The position numbers and the translations under genes are program-made. This document shows positions 1-11,080 of a stretch of 64,000 nt of DNA, one piece after another. Below the pieces are notes generated by a model that was not told the DNA's origin, did not search any database, and saw nothing but the letters and a program-made list of their open reading frames with translations. Position 1 is the first letter of the stretch; each line of letters begins with the position of its first letter. The stretch comes from Trifolium pratense (taxonomy: Eukaryota; Streptophyta; Magnoliopsida; Fabales; Fabaceae): positions 16,016,337 to 16,080,336 of the forward strand of contig NC_060064.1 in assembly GCF_020283565.1 (NCBI RefSeq), written 5' to 3'.

Positions 1-1587
1 GGTTGGGTATCCATTATGTAAATCCGGTTTTTTAATTAAATGCCCATATCCATGTCCAAATCCATTGGATTAGACTTTTTGCGCATTTCTTCATTTTTTG
101 ATATGGAACTTTTGACTATTTTTTTTATGCTAATTATCCTATAAAAACCTAAAATCGGCCGGCAACCCGAAAAATCGGCAAAAAAAACCTTAAATTAGCC
201 AAAAGCCCAAAAATCGACTATAAACCCAAAAATCGGCCAAAAATCCAAAAAATTTGCCGAAAAACTTAAAATCGGCCAAAATTCCAAAAATTGACTATAA
301 TCCCTAAAATCGGATGAAAACCAAAAAAATCGGCCGAAAAACCAAAAATCGACCGAAAAACCCAAAAAATCGGCCGAAAACCTAAAATCGGCCAAAATAA
401 AAAAAATCGACTATAAACCCTAAAATTGGCCGGCAACCCAAAAAATTGGCAGAAAAAACCTAAAATCGGTCAAAATTCCAAAAATCGACTATAAACCCTA
501 AAATCGGCCGAAAACCCAAAAAATCGGCTGAAAAACCAAAAATCGACCGAAAACCCAAAAAATCGGCCAAAATCCAAAAAATCGACTATAAACCCTAAAA
601 TCGGACGGCAACCCAAAAAATCGGCAGAAAAACCTAAAATCGGCCAAAATTCCAAAAATCGACTATAAACCCTAAAATCGGCCGAAAACCCAAAAAATCG
701 GCCGAAAAACCAAAAATCGACCGAAAACCCAAAATCGGCCAACATCCAAAAAATCGGCCGAAGAATCTAAAATCGTCCCTAAACCCAAAAAACTCGGCCG
801 AAAACCTAAAATCGACCCAAAATCCTGAAATTGGCTATAAACCTCAAAATCGGCCGAAAAACCTAAAATCGACTATAAACCCATTTTTCGGCCGATATTA
901 GGGTTTATAGTCGATTTTTTTGTTTTTCGGTCGATTTTTTGTTTTTCGGTCGATTTTAGGGTTTATAGTCGATTTTTGGGTTTTTTGCCGATTTTAGGTT
1001 TTTCGGCCGATTTTTTGGGTTTAGGGTCGATTTTTGGGTTTTCGATTAATTTTTTGGGTTTTCAGCCGATTTTAGAGTTTATAGTCGATTTTAGGGCTTT
1101 TGGTCGATTTTAGGTTTTTCAGCCGATTTTAGGTTTTTCCGCCGATTTTTCGGTTTTTCGGTCAATTTTTGGGTTTATGGTCGATTTTATTAAAATTAAA
1201 TGAAGGAAATTCAATTATGTTATCCAAATAAAATATAGGAATTTATTCTATGTATAAAATTTTGATTTCTTTACTATTTTTTTACGCAAGTTTTACTAAA
1301 TTTAGATTTTTTTAAATTGTCTTAAAACCAGTTTTTAAAATGAAATAACTGATTTTTTTTTATCAGATTTAAAAATAACCGGTTAAAAATTGGATTTAAA
1401 AAATGACCACTTTTAAATTTGGTTTGGTTAAAATAACTGGTTATATATCCATAACTAAATTTATAACCAGTTTTATAACCGGTTTATAATAAAATATGGT
1501 TATGGTTATGAATCCAAATCCAATTAAATGGTTTCGGTTTGGATATGGTTTGGTTTGTCAAATTATCCGACCATGCACACCCCTAAT
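1..1587. mobile_element. Right part of an hAT-like element, left end outside window
   Basis: The stretch ends with a terminus that reads TAGGGGTGTGCATGG on the minus strand, directly before recognisable ABCG exon sequence. Its inner flank (1186-1587) and the first 120 bases of the window are both low-complexity AT-rich DNA with degenerate ggttatggttatggata-like repeats. TAGGGGTGT-type ends are typical of plant hAT-derived non-autonomous elements; the assignment rests on this end only, because the other end and the target duplication lie before the window. No transposase is visible. Confidence 0.45.
141..1185. repeat. Inverted minisatellite of ~17-20 bp units
   Basis: From about 141 to 880 the plus strand repeats variants of CCTAAAATCGGCCGAAAA mixed with CGACTATAAACCCTAAAAT. 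From about 890 to 1185 the same units occur in reverse complement (GGTTTTTCGGCCGATTTT). The centre near 868-910 is itself a hairpin (GACTATAAACCC ... GGGTTTATAGTC). The array could fold into a very long imperfect stem. Minus-strand open frames in it are simply in-frame repeat translation (FSADF/GRFFGFS) and are not genes. Confidence 0.9.
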
Positions 1588-1928
1588 TCCAATATTGTAA
1601 GAAGCAGTGCCAATTGGTGGAAGCAACTTAGCACATTAACCAAACGGTCTTTCCTTAACATGAACAGAGACTTGGGTTACTATTGGCTAAGGATAATATT
1701 CTACATACTTACAGGAATTACTATTGGCACCCTCTTTTTTCACATTGGCACTGGCAACTCCTCAATTTTGGCTAGAGGAAAGTGTGTATCATTCATTTAT
1801 GGTTTCATGATAAGTATGTCATGTGGAGGATTGCCATTTTTCATTGTAGAATTGAAGGTATAATTTTGAATAGGTCTAATTCTACTTCTACTCCTCCTAT
1901 TTTTATAAAACCGTAGTACTCATATTTC

Positions 1929-2290
1929 TAATTGCGCAATTTTGATCCTCCATTTTAGAAATTTTGATCAAATCCATGAATTTTTTTTTTTGGTGGTCAA
2001 ATCCCTGATTTTAACCATCCAATTTGATGACATGAGAATAAATTAGGTGACCTAACATTATAATGAAGGTCTAATTGTTAAGGGTCTTCAATAATAGTGT
2101 GTTAAAATGAGTCGTGACCAAGCTTACAAAGTCAAAAGAATATCAATTAAAATGAAACAAGCGGTTGAGAGTAAACAATATATTGTCACGTCATCAAATT
2201 GAATATGTTCAAAATCATGGATTGATCAAAATTTCTGAAATGAGGGACCAAAATTGCAATTTTGACAAAATAGGGGGACCAAAACTATAT
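1929..2290. repeat. Foldback MITE-like repeat in ABCG intron
   Basis: The left arm (1929-1985, AATTTTGATCCTCCATTTTA) pairs with the right arm (about 2205-2275, TGAAATGAGGGACCAAAATT) with mismatches. The 'gggaccaaaat' style arms are like other foldback repeats in this window (10.8, 30-31.6 and 33 kb). It sits inside the first visible intron and interrupts no exon. Confidence 0.6.
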
Positions 2291-2786
2291 TTAAGAAGCC
2301 TTTTAAGTAATTCATTTTTTTTTATAGATATACATTTATTTAGAATTGAAAATGAATATCATATTGTTCTATTGTGTTTCCTGCCAACCTAATGAATTAA
2401 TGTCATGTCACAATAAAATTTAGGTGTTCTATGGTGAAAGATCCAAAGGGCATTGTGGAGAGGCTGCATTTGTAATATCAAACCTTATATCATCATTCCC
2501 TTTCCTCCTTCTAGTATCAATCTCCTCTGGAGTTGTTATTTATTTCATGGTTCAATTTCATCCTGGTTTTGAAAATTGTACATTTTTTTGTATCAACTTA
2601 TTTTGCTGTCTATCGGTTGTTGAGAGCTGTATCATGGTTGTGGCCGCAATTATCCCAAATGTCATGACGGGTATAGGAACAGGGACCGGTTTTATAGTAA
2701 GCAAAAATCCTTTATTTCCTCCTCAAATGTAACACACATGCACGCACACAAAAACACACGATATATAAAGATGAAAAACATATTTA

Positions 2787-2787
<1 letters not shown>

Positions 2788-2820
<33 letters not shown>
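2788..2820. repeat. (TA)n microsatellite
   Basis: An uninterrupted TA run in the second visible ABCG intron. Confidence 0.9.
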
Positions 2821-2822
<2 letters not shown>

Positions 2823-3414
2823 TTTGTAACTCTAGGTGATAAGTTTGTTGGATGGTTTTGTGTAGATTTTCATGATGATGCCTTCCCAAATATTCAGACC
2901 ACTAAATGACCTTCCTAAGTTCTTTTGGCGCTATCCAATGTCCTATCTCAGTTTTGCTTCTTGGGCAGTGCAGGTACAATGTTCATTATTTTTAGAAAGA
3001 TACTTACCATTAGTACCTAATGCAAAATTGAGAACACATTTTAATTAGCATAACTATATAGTACCATGTACACTTTTAATTTTCTCCATATAATGGTGGA
3101 GCTTGGAGGATTTGGACTCCTTGCATTGGAATATGGAATATTTCAACCGTTCAATCAAAGTTGAACGTTTATTATTTAAACTTTGTCAAACAAGTTTAAA
3201 ATACAAAACGAAAATATGGACTGTCCGATCAAAATAGATCCGCAACAATATGTAAATTTGATACAATATTTGCTATAAAGTGACAAAAATGAAAACTTTT
3301 CTTGCAAATATGCGGTCAATCGTAGACCGTTAGATTAATTATTTTTTTCCGAACATCTACAATAATGACTATACCATAAAACGGACCTTTGATGCGACCC
3401 AATTTGAGAATGAA

Positions 3415-3545
3415 TGACTTTTTTTTGTCCAGTAGTTTAGTAACTAGAATTTTATCTTTTAAAGTGAATACGTGGGAGTATCAGAGTTCAAACTCTGATC
3501 CTGCATATTACATACAATATCCCTACCAATTGAGCTACATTAACA
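3415..3545 (-). mobile_element. tRNA-derived SINE fragment
   Basis: On the minus strand the sequence has an A-box-like TAGCTCAATTGGTAGGGA at 3518-3535 and a B-box-like GAGTTTGAACTCTGA at 3484-3498, in the spacing expected of a Pol III promoter. No tRNA acceptor stem is evident, so it is a SINE remnant and not a tRNA gene. It lies in the last ABCG intron. Confidence 0.6.
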
Positions 3546-4122
3546 GAAACAAAAATGAATGACTTTTGATGAACCGATTCTGTGGATTCTCTGACCACAT
3601 TAAATTTGGGTCCACATAAATTAAATAAGTTAGCTCCAACTACTTACTCACAATAATAGCATATAATTTTAATGGGGAAACTCTTCCTTTTTTTGGTATG
3701 AAATTATATACTCCAAATAACAATGATTGTTGCTATGCATTTATCAACTATAGGGACAATACAAGAATGACATGTTAGGGGTTGAGTTTGATCCTCTACT
3801 ACCTGGAGGCCCAAAAGTTACTGGAGAACAAGTATTGCCAATATTATTTGGTGTTTCACTAAGTCATGGAAAATGGTTGGACCTAACAGTTTTGGTTATC
3901 TTATTATTTCTTCATAGATTGCTTCTTTTCTTGGTGCTTCGTTATAACAAAAGAGGAATATCACATTTGCTATGGATTTATGCAATGGGAAATCTACAAT
4001 TTGCAAAACGAGGTTTACTGAAGAAAAAGCCATCAATGTCTTCTAAGAAACAAGAACCAACCCGTCCACTATCGTCTCTAGAGAATGCTATGTCACCAGA
4101 CTATGCAATATTAAAGCTTTGA

Positions 4123-5215
4123 TATAATGCATATTGTATTTTATTGTGTATTTACTCTGTTTTTCATATCAAATAGTCTGGTGACTCGACTCACGTACCG
4201 TAAATGTGGAGAATGAAGAATCTCGAGTTCGAATTTAAACCTCCTGCAAATAATGTCTTTGAAAGTTACCAACTGAATACACTTACATGAGGCCTTTATA
4301 CTTGTTTTTAATGTGTGTATTAAGTAATCCATCTCAATAAGGATATAATTATGCATTATACACTTATATATTTGTATACTTCATTTTAATGTGTACACTT
4401 AATTATGCATTATATAATGTCTCCCTACTTTGGAATATTATTAAAGCTTTGATATCATGCTATTATATATTATATTTTAAGGGCACATGTTAAGCTACCT
4501 AAAAATAGAAATATAGCATTTAATGATAGAAAATATTTAATGTTTAGAAAATTAAATACACCACAAATTCAATAAATTTTTTCCACAATCACAAATCTTT
4601 GTCGTGCTCTTCGATTACGCGGTGGTGCTCTTCCATTCTGATGGCGGTGAATAATTTCATCAATGTTGGCGGTAATCTATTAAAACAAGAAAGTCATGAA
4701 ATTTTATGTTGTATCTTCTTTAAGCAGAAATCATATATAAAACGAGACATTCATCAGTTTTGACTATAATTGATTAAAATGAATAAAGGTCATTGTGAAT
4801 CTGAAATGACACAAGAACAAAGACACAGTTGCGGTGGCGTGTGGCGGAGCGATGACTCTATGGTGGTGAGGCAGCGCAACAACAAGGCGCCGAGTTGCAG
4901 GTACAGTAAGGGGAGGTGAGGCGTTGGGTTTTGATGGAGAAGATGAAAATGAATTACTCGTCTGCTTTATTTAAAAAATACTGAAAAATAAATAACTTAA
5001 TCTCAGCCGTTGATTTTTTCTTTTGCCACATGTCACACATTGATGCAATCAATTGGCTAAATGGAGGATATAGCAAATGGAGGGAACTTGAATTCCATAA
5101 ATAGTGTCCATGAAAACTACCAACTGGACATATATACTTGTTTTTAATTTGTGGAATAATTAATCCATCTCAATAAGGATATAATCATGCATATATTTTT
5201 GTCTATTTTTAGTGT
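4123..5215. other. Intergenic DNA, no gene seen
   Basis: AT-rich sequence downstream of the truncated ABCG gene. Two stretches around 4150-4430 and 5090-5200 are related (tgcaaataatgtctttgaaagttaccaactg / aatagtgtccatgaaaactaccaactgg plus a shared 'taatccatctcaataaggatataat' tail), which suggests an old duplication. A B-box-like GAGTTCGAATTTAAACC at 4225-4241 hints at another degraded SINE. No convincing coding region. Confidence 0.6.
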
Positions 5216-6020
5216 ATATACAAGAAAACAGCAAGTTAAGTTACTGGCGGTCAAAAGTCCTCTAAAAATGACTAAAACCGCCGCAAAATTAACATTTACT
5301 GGCGGCCTCAAAACACCAATAAATTAGGCGTTGGTAAATTTTGTGCCAGCCAAAACCGTCAAAAATGAAAAAGACGAAATTTACTGGCGATCTGGACCCC
5401 CGATAAGTAAAAGCTATATGTCCAGCCATATATACGCGGCCCAAGCCGCCACTACCTTGCAATATTTATATTAAAATATTGAAAAGCAAATTCCTCTTTT
5501 TCATATTTATTAATTAATCATATTTATTAATTAATAAAATAAAATTACTCAAACCAAAGCAATTTCTCATTATCCATTCATTCTTCTTCCAAAATGCAGA
5601 GAATGGTTTTTAATTGTTGTGGTTTTTGTGTGTGTTGATATGAAAATAAATGGACGAGTAGGAGTAAAATGGGTTGAGAAAAAGGGATATTATTAAGTCC
5701 CTGAGCATAAGAGAAACGAATGGTATTTAATTTTGTATTGCAGGTTACCGGTGGTTTAGGCCGCCACTAAATTATAGGCGGCTTTGGCCGCCACTAAGTT
5801 ACAGGCTTGCACTAAGTTACCGACGGCTTAGGCCGTCACTAAATTATTGGCGGTTTAGGCCGCCACCAAGTTATATGTTGATTAAAAAAAAAATATTTTT
5901 TAATGTTTTGAGGATTTTTTCTCACTTATTGAGAGGGCTTAGGCCGCCAATAATTTATTGGGGCTAAAACCGCCAATAAGTGTAAATTAAATTCGCCAAT
6001 AAATTCAAGTATTCTTGTAG
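5216..6020. mobile_element. Non-autonomous CACTA-like element
   Basis: The left end (TATACAAGAAAACAGCAAG, from 5217) matches the reverse complement of the right end (CTACAAGAATACTTGAA, to 6020); both resemble the CACTACAAGAAA terminus of plant En/Spm elements. Subterminal regions carry many direct and inverted copies of a GGCGGCCTAAAC / AGGCCGCCACTAA motif (5250-5450 and 5745-5990), as expected of subterminal transposase-binding repeats. No transposase. The CACTA letters themselves are degraded. Confidence 0.55.
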
Positions 6021-6435
6021 TTTTGTTTGACTAAATGAATGAAAGAGATCCTTGCGCGCGCCCTTGCCACTTATTATAATCTCTTGCAAGCAATAGATTT
6101 TTATAGATACTTATCAAATCATATTAAAAAGTAGGTACATATATTTAATGTCATAGATTGCTATATACTCACGATTGGTGTTAATTGCACCGTCTCAATA
6201 CACAGTTTTGTTTGTTTGTGTTGTTCTGATTGAGATTGTTGAGACATTGTCCGTCAATGCTATAATCCTAACCCTCGTATGGTGGCAAACCTTAATCATT
6301 GCCTCTACATCTTTGCTCTTTTATTTTTCTATGAATAAAAACATACCCCCGCTACATCTTTGCTCTTGGACTACAAACACCAACACCCCAACAATGGCAC
6401 GATTGAACTTGAGTTTTTATTCTTATGGTGTGTAA
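6021..6435. repeat. Left half of a duplicated segment split by an LTR element
   Basis: The stretch 6365-6435 continues at 8294 after removal of the LTR element, and the joined sequence matches 12140-12530. The 86-residue open frame at 6175-6435 shows no recognisable domain and its end coincides with the transposon junction, so I do not call it a gene. Confidence 0.7.
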
Positions 6436-6624
6436 TGTTAGATAATAAAGTATTGAGCCTAAGCTACTGGGCTTTTATACTAGTAAGTTAGAGTCCATTA
6501 GGTTATATTATAAATATTTTCTTATCATTTTTGTAATGTGAAGCTATCGTAATGTAATGTAAACTCTAGCATCCTTTGTTCCTTTCTATTCCTCTCTTCT
6601 TTTTGATTGATTGTGTAGTTAACA
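6436..6624 (+). repeat. 5' LTR of the short element
   Basis: Begins TG and ends CA; 189 bp. It contains a possible TATA (TATTATAAATAT near 6507) and aligns with the 3' copy with scattered substitutions and one deletion near the 3' end. Confidence 0.85.
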
Positions 6625-8137
6625 TGGTATCAGAGCTGGGTTAAGCACTGCAATGTGGACATTTGACCTTGGATCACGCTAGGCGTGTGGGTGGGTGTTG
6701 AATATGTTGGTTGTTGTGTTTGAAGTCTCACATTGCTTAAGTTCCCTAGATGTGAAGTGTATAAATATGTGAGGGCAACCTCATCCTTTGAGTTAACTTT
6801 TGGGGTTGAGATCCAAGCATATTTAACATGGTATCAGAGCATGGTTTGATCCTCCTTGAATTGTTCTAGCTTCCGCCGTTGAGTTCCCCAAAATTTGGGA
6901 ATATATTTGTTTTTTTGTTTGATGGATGGTACTCTTGATTTGTTCTTTCCTTAGTTATTTGGTAGTTCCCTATTGATTGTTGTAGCAGCTGGGTTTTCAA
7001 TTTAGATTTGTGGGTAAGTTTTATTGGTTCGATTATATGTTGTTGTCGCAAGAGATCTGTTGGTTAGGTTTTAGTTTGCCAAAGTCTGATTCGTATAAAA
7101 AAAAATTGGAATGTTGTTAGCTTAGCTACTTTGATGTCATAGCAGTACTACTAGGAGATGATTATGATTATGTATTAGGTAAGCTTTGAATTTGTAGGGA
7201 TGAAGAATCGGTGCATTAGAAACGGCGCACTGCTTGCGATCATTAGTTGAGCTATAAACTTTGAAGTTGTTGGTAGCCATTGTTTTGGGAATATTGGATT
7301 GGAAGAAAATTTGTGGGAGCATGTGATTAAGTTGGTTTTGTTTGGTGCGGTAATGTCTCACTAATTTTTTTTTTTGGAATTTGGGACTCATTGGTGTTGT
7401 TGCTGCCTTTTGAGTATTCTGGTTGGCTTTTGGAATATATTTGGAACCAATTCGGTTAGATTTGTTTGTTTGCAATTGATTCGGTTTTGGTTAGTTTGGA
7501 CTGGATTAGATTTCTCTTTGGATGTTGCTCATCTACTAGATACGTCTCTCTTTTGTTGTTGCTTCTCTCCGATGATTTTCTCCCTCTATTTGGATGCTTC
7601 TCTCTGATGATTTCTCTCTCTGTTTGAATGTTTCTCCCTGATGATTGTTTTGTCTGAGTTCTGTCTTATTGCTTCTCGTTGATTTCTTATGTATGATGAA
7701 TTCTCCCCGCTGATTTTCTTCTATTTGATTGTACTTCTCTCTATTGATTCTTCTGATTGCATTGCACTTCTCCCCTATTTGATTGCACTTCTCCCAATAT
7801 TGATTCTTCTTATTGATTGCATTGCATTCTCCCTCTATTGGTTCTTCTGATTGATTGTACTTCTCCCTATTGATTCTTCAATTTAGTTCTCTCTATTGGT
7901 TTGTTTATTGTTAGCTTAGATTGCATTGGATGATGAATTGGTTTGACTTGGTTTGTCTCTCTCTGATGATCTATTTGAATGCTTCTATCTGATGGTTTCT
8001 CTCTTTGGATGTTACTTCTTTCGGATGATTGTCCACTTTGGTTGCTTCTCTCAATTGGTTAGTTATCAGTTGGTTTGGTTTATTTTATGGGTTAATTTGT
8101 AACAAGCTTAAAACTTAGTAAGCTTTAACTTGATGGG

Positions 8138-8293
8138 TGTTAGATAATAAAGTATTGAGCCTAAGCTACTGAGCTTTTATACTAGTACGTTAGAGTTCAT
8201 TATGTTATATTATAAATATTCTCTTATAACTTTTTGTAATGTGAAGACATTGTAATGTAATGTAAACCCTAGCATATTAAACCCTAGTTAACA
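8138..8293 (+). repeat. 3' LTR of the short element
   Basis: 156 bp. It is preceded by a degenerate polypurine stretch (AACTTGATGGG). It lacks about 30 bp near its 3' end relative to the 5' LTR, so the insertion is not recent. Confidence 0.85.
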
Positions 8294-9467
8294 TGTAAAA
8301 TATCCAAGTAGTTCTTATGTGTAAAATGCCCAATCACATGCATATATTTTACTCACATTAAGTTACTTGGATATGAATATTTTACGTACCATAAGGACTT
8401 ACTCTTAATTGAACACATTATTCACAAGTCACAACTATATTGTTGTGAATTGTCAATAGGATTAATTGCACGATCTTAATACAATGTTTTGTTTGTTTGT
8501 GTTTTGATTGAGATTGTTGGGACATCATATTGTCCATCACTGCTTTAATTCTCAAACAATCACGATCATCATCAATTCCTTCACGCACCCTCAATTATGA
8601 TCCGCGAAATATTTAAATAAAAAATTATAACAAACTATTTTGCGCATGTGAATCAACATTGTTCTTTAACATTTATTTGCCTCAAACAAAAACTAGTTCT
8701 CTGATAATTTGTTTAAGAGGACCAAATTTTTTACTACTTGAATTAACTTATTATTGATTCATACTCTACACTTAATTAAATATAAATAAAAAACGATAAT
8801 TGCTCTTCTCTCTCCTTAATTGCTCATAATTTCTCAATCCACTGAAAGATATATATATATATTAATTAACAGCAATATATTATTAATAGACCAGGTCTCT
8901 GCACAAGACGAGCAGAAATTGGTAAAATAAAGACTACAAAACAAAAGTGTCGTATATAGACGGAACATCAATAAAATTAATTACCAAAACATACACTACC
9001 TAAAAAATGTCTAATTCTAATCCCTCAACCGAAAGATAGTATCTTCTAATAATATAAATTCTACCGAAAAGTATCTTTTGATCCTCATATTTTGTCAAAA
9101 TTGTAATTTCAATAGGAAGAAATCCAAAAAGTAACTATATTCCTTGGAGTCCTAAAAACAAGAGTAACTATAGATTTTTTCTATGATTCATTAGATTCAT
9201 CATAATTGCTAGCTAAATTGTGTTGAACTCACAATGCATATGATTTTCATTATCTCACACTGCCTTTTACCTATTTTCACCGGTTTTACGGATAAGATTT
9301 TTAATGAGGCAGTTATATTTGTTAGCTGTCACTTAGGTATTGGCCTATTCACCCCCTCTTGTATTTTAATTTATTTGAGAGTTAGATTGTTTGTAGGATG
9401 GGTAAAAAAGTGCATGTTAAAATCAGAGATAGTGATGGCTAGGGTTTCAATAATATCAGAATGACAT
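8294..9467. other. Intergenic DNA; first part duplicated at 12.2 kb
   Basis: 8294-8640 is nearly the same as 12197-12525. The remainder (8641-9467) is AT-rich. A 76-residue open frame at 9234-9464 has no recognisable features and is probably chance. Confidence 0.7.
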
Positions 9468-10266
9468 TGCTTAACAAAATAAGGATTACAAGACAATTTA
9501 TAATAATTCCTAATGGACTACTAGACTGCTAACACATAAAGTCCAATACTTAAAACCCTAATAATACTATTATCTAACACTTTCCCTCAAACTTATGAGG
9601 CATTAACAGATAATCGTCGAGAGTTTGTTAAACAAAAAACGAAAATCATACTAACTCTAACTAAATATTTTATTTCTAATACTACCTCTCAAGCTAAAGC
9701 TTAGTAAGCTTTGAGCTTGTCACAAAATCAACCTTGAAAATAAACTAAATTAACTAATTGCATTAACCGAAGTGGGGAACTAGATTCGACTTCAGCTTCA
9801 GATTTCAAACTTCAAAGTGTCAAATTGTGAGCATTCCCTCGCGCCGGATTCAAATTGTGAGCATTCCCTCACCGGATTCAAATATTCAGATTCATATTTC
9901 GGATTCAGATTTCAGATTTCAAGCTTCAGAGATTCAGAGTTTTAAATAGTCATATTGTGAGTATTCCCTCGCCGGATTCAGATATTCAAATTGTGAGTAT
10001 TCCCTCACCGGATTCAGATATTCAGATTGCGAGCATTCGTTCACCAGACAGATTGCAAGCTTTCGCTTACCGGACAGACAGATTGTAAGTATTCCCCCAT
10101 CGGATTCAGATTGTGAGTATTCACTCACCGGATTCAGAGTTTCAAATAGTCATATTGTGAGTAAAATAAAGATTACAATACAATTTATAATAATTCATAA
10201 TGAACTCCTAGACTGCTAATACATAAAGTCCAATATTTAAAACTCTAATAATACTATTATCTAACA
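9468..10266 (-). mobile_element. TRIM-like element, minus orientation
   Basis: Two ~111-bp direct repeats (9468-9579 and 10156-10266) read TGTTAGATAATAGTATTATT on the minus strand, sharing their first 12 bases with the LTR of the element at 6.4 kb. Next to the left copy is a minus-strand polypurine tract (TTTGAGGGAAAG), and further in is an AAGCTTACTAAGCTTTAGCTTGA-like stretch also found just before the 3' LTR of the 6.4 kb element, so the two are relatives. No clear target duplication or primer site could be identified, so the borders are approximate. Confidence 0.6.
9785..10160. repeat. Degenerate minisatellite CACCGGATTCAGAT / ATTGTGAGCATTCCC
   Basis: At least seven copies of a roughly 30-45 bp unit combining ATTGTGAGTATTCCCTC, CACCGGATTCAGA and TATTCAGA. 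It fills the interior of the TRIM-like element. The 64-residue minus-strand frame here (repeated EYSQ/SEY) is repeat translation. Confidence 0.8.
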
Positions 10267-10775
10267 ATTCCATCATCATTAAAATGTCTCTTTATTTTTC
10301 CTGCTAAGCTTTTTCTTTTTTACCTTTTAAAGAAAAAGAGAATACTTTCAGGCACATGCTAAAAAACTATAACCAGTCTAGAGAAATAGGTCATTTTGAT
10401 TCTTATGTGTCTGAATCTGAATAATACAGTATAGAGTTCGTTGTTCAAACACTCCTCTGCCTTTTTACAATTCAAACTTTGGAAGTTAAGGTTATTCTCT
10501 TACTTGCATAAAGTTGTCAATAATTTGGATTACTTTCTGTTCATACTCATTGTAGCTTCTGGGAGCTTTCCTAGCTTTAGTAACTAGTCATTAGCCTAAA
10601 ATCACTCTAGAATCTAGAACCCTTTAATAATTGTATCTTAGCCTAAAATCAGGGACACATTGTCACCATGCTTTTGAGAGGCTTGGAGAATTTAGCTTAG
10701 CATAGCACCGTCGAAAAATTTAGTGTTAATAAAGTTTAAATTTATCAATTTGTATAGTTTGAATAATATAAAAAA
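10267..10775. other. Intergenic, nothing recognised
   Basis: AT-rich sequence without repeats or open frames that I can assign. Confidence 0.6.
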
Positions 10776-11080
10776 GGCTTAATTAATAAAATGGTCGCTT
10801 CAAGATATTTTTGGTTTTAGATTGGTCCCTTAAAGAAAAAAAGGTTCAAATAGGTCCCTTAAAGAAAAAAAGTCCGAATAGGTCCCTTAAAGACATCTCC
10901 GTTAATCAGTTTGGTCCCTAAAAAGAGGTCTAAATAAGACCAAACTGATTAACGGACATGTCTTTAAGGGACCTATTCGGACCTTTTTTTCTTTAAGGGA
11001 TCTATTTAGACCTTTTTTTCTTTAAGGGACCAATATGAAACCAAAAATGTCTTTAAGGGATCATTTTATTAATTAAGCTT
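10776..11080. mobile_element. Large foldback MITE, ~305 bp
   Basis: An almost fully palindromic element. The left arm starts GGCTTAATTAATAAAATGGTC and the right arm ends GATCATTTTATTAATTAAGCTT; the arms continue as TTTGGTCCCTTAAAGAAAAA / TTTTTCTTTAAGGGACC for ~145 bp each, around a short centre near 10920. A-rich flanks (ATAAAAAA on both sides) look like a target duplication of 8-9 bp, as in Mutator-like MITEs. Confidence 0.85.

Larger units (their letters stand above)
1588..4122 (+). pseudogene. ABCG half transporter, 3' part (transmembrane domain), 5' part not seen
   Basis: Four exons match the last four exons of the complete ABCG gene at 26.4-36.2 kb: 1588-1857 (to ELK), 2424-2696 (VFYGERSKGHCGE...), 2866-2973 ([20 protein letters not shown]) and 3754-4122 (GQYKNDMLGVEFDPLLPGG, ending ILKL stop). 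All introns have GT-AG borders and phase 0. They encode the ABC2-type membrane domain, with several hydrophobic helices and the conserved SFLNM-RD-GYYWLRI start. The ATP-binding domain is absent: upstream is an hAT-like element and minisatellite. The first codons of the first exon (the counterpart of [11 protein letters not shown]) are diverged or lost, so the element appears to sit at or in this exon. If the 5' exons exist beyond the window this could be a gene with a large insertion; from what is visible it is a truncated tandem paralogue. No internal stop is seen in the four exons. Confidence 0.85.
6436..8293 (+). mobile_element. Short non-autonomous LTR retrotransposon with tRNA-Met primer site
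   Basis: A 5' LTR (6436-6624) and a diverged 3' LTR (8138-8293) both start TGTTAGATAATAAAG and end TTAACA. The primer-binding site TGGTATCAGAGC (6625-6636) follows the 5' LTR immediately, and the same 12-mer recurs at 6829. The element is flanked by the 5-bp target duplication TGTAA (6431-6435 and 8294-8298). The 1.5 kb interior is a C/T-rich sequence of TTCTCTCTGATGATT-like repeats with no gag or pol. Size and structure fit a TRIM or a short copia-derived element. Confidence 0.88.

Noticed and set aside
195..745. Minus-strand frames rich in FSADF/GRFFGFS
   Set aside because: Direct translation of the minisatellite; unit length and composition explain the open frame.
3484..3535. tRNA gene on the minus strand
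   Set aside because: A- and B-box-like words are present but no acceptor stem or anticodon loop can be built; a SINE explains them. The same holds for 16441-16502, 63105-63195 and 63901-63920.
7137..7607. Opposed frames inside the short LTR element
   Set aside because: They overlap on both strands in CT-rich filler and show no gag or other motif.
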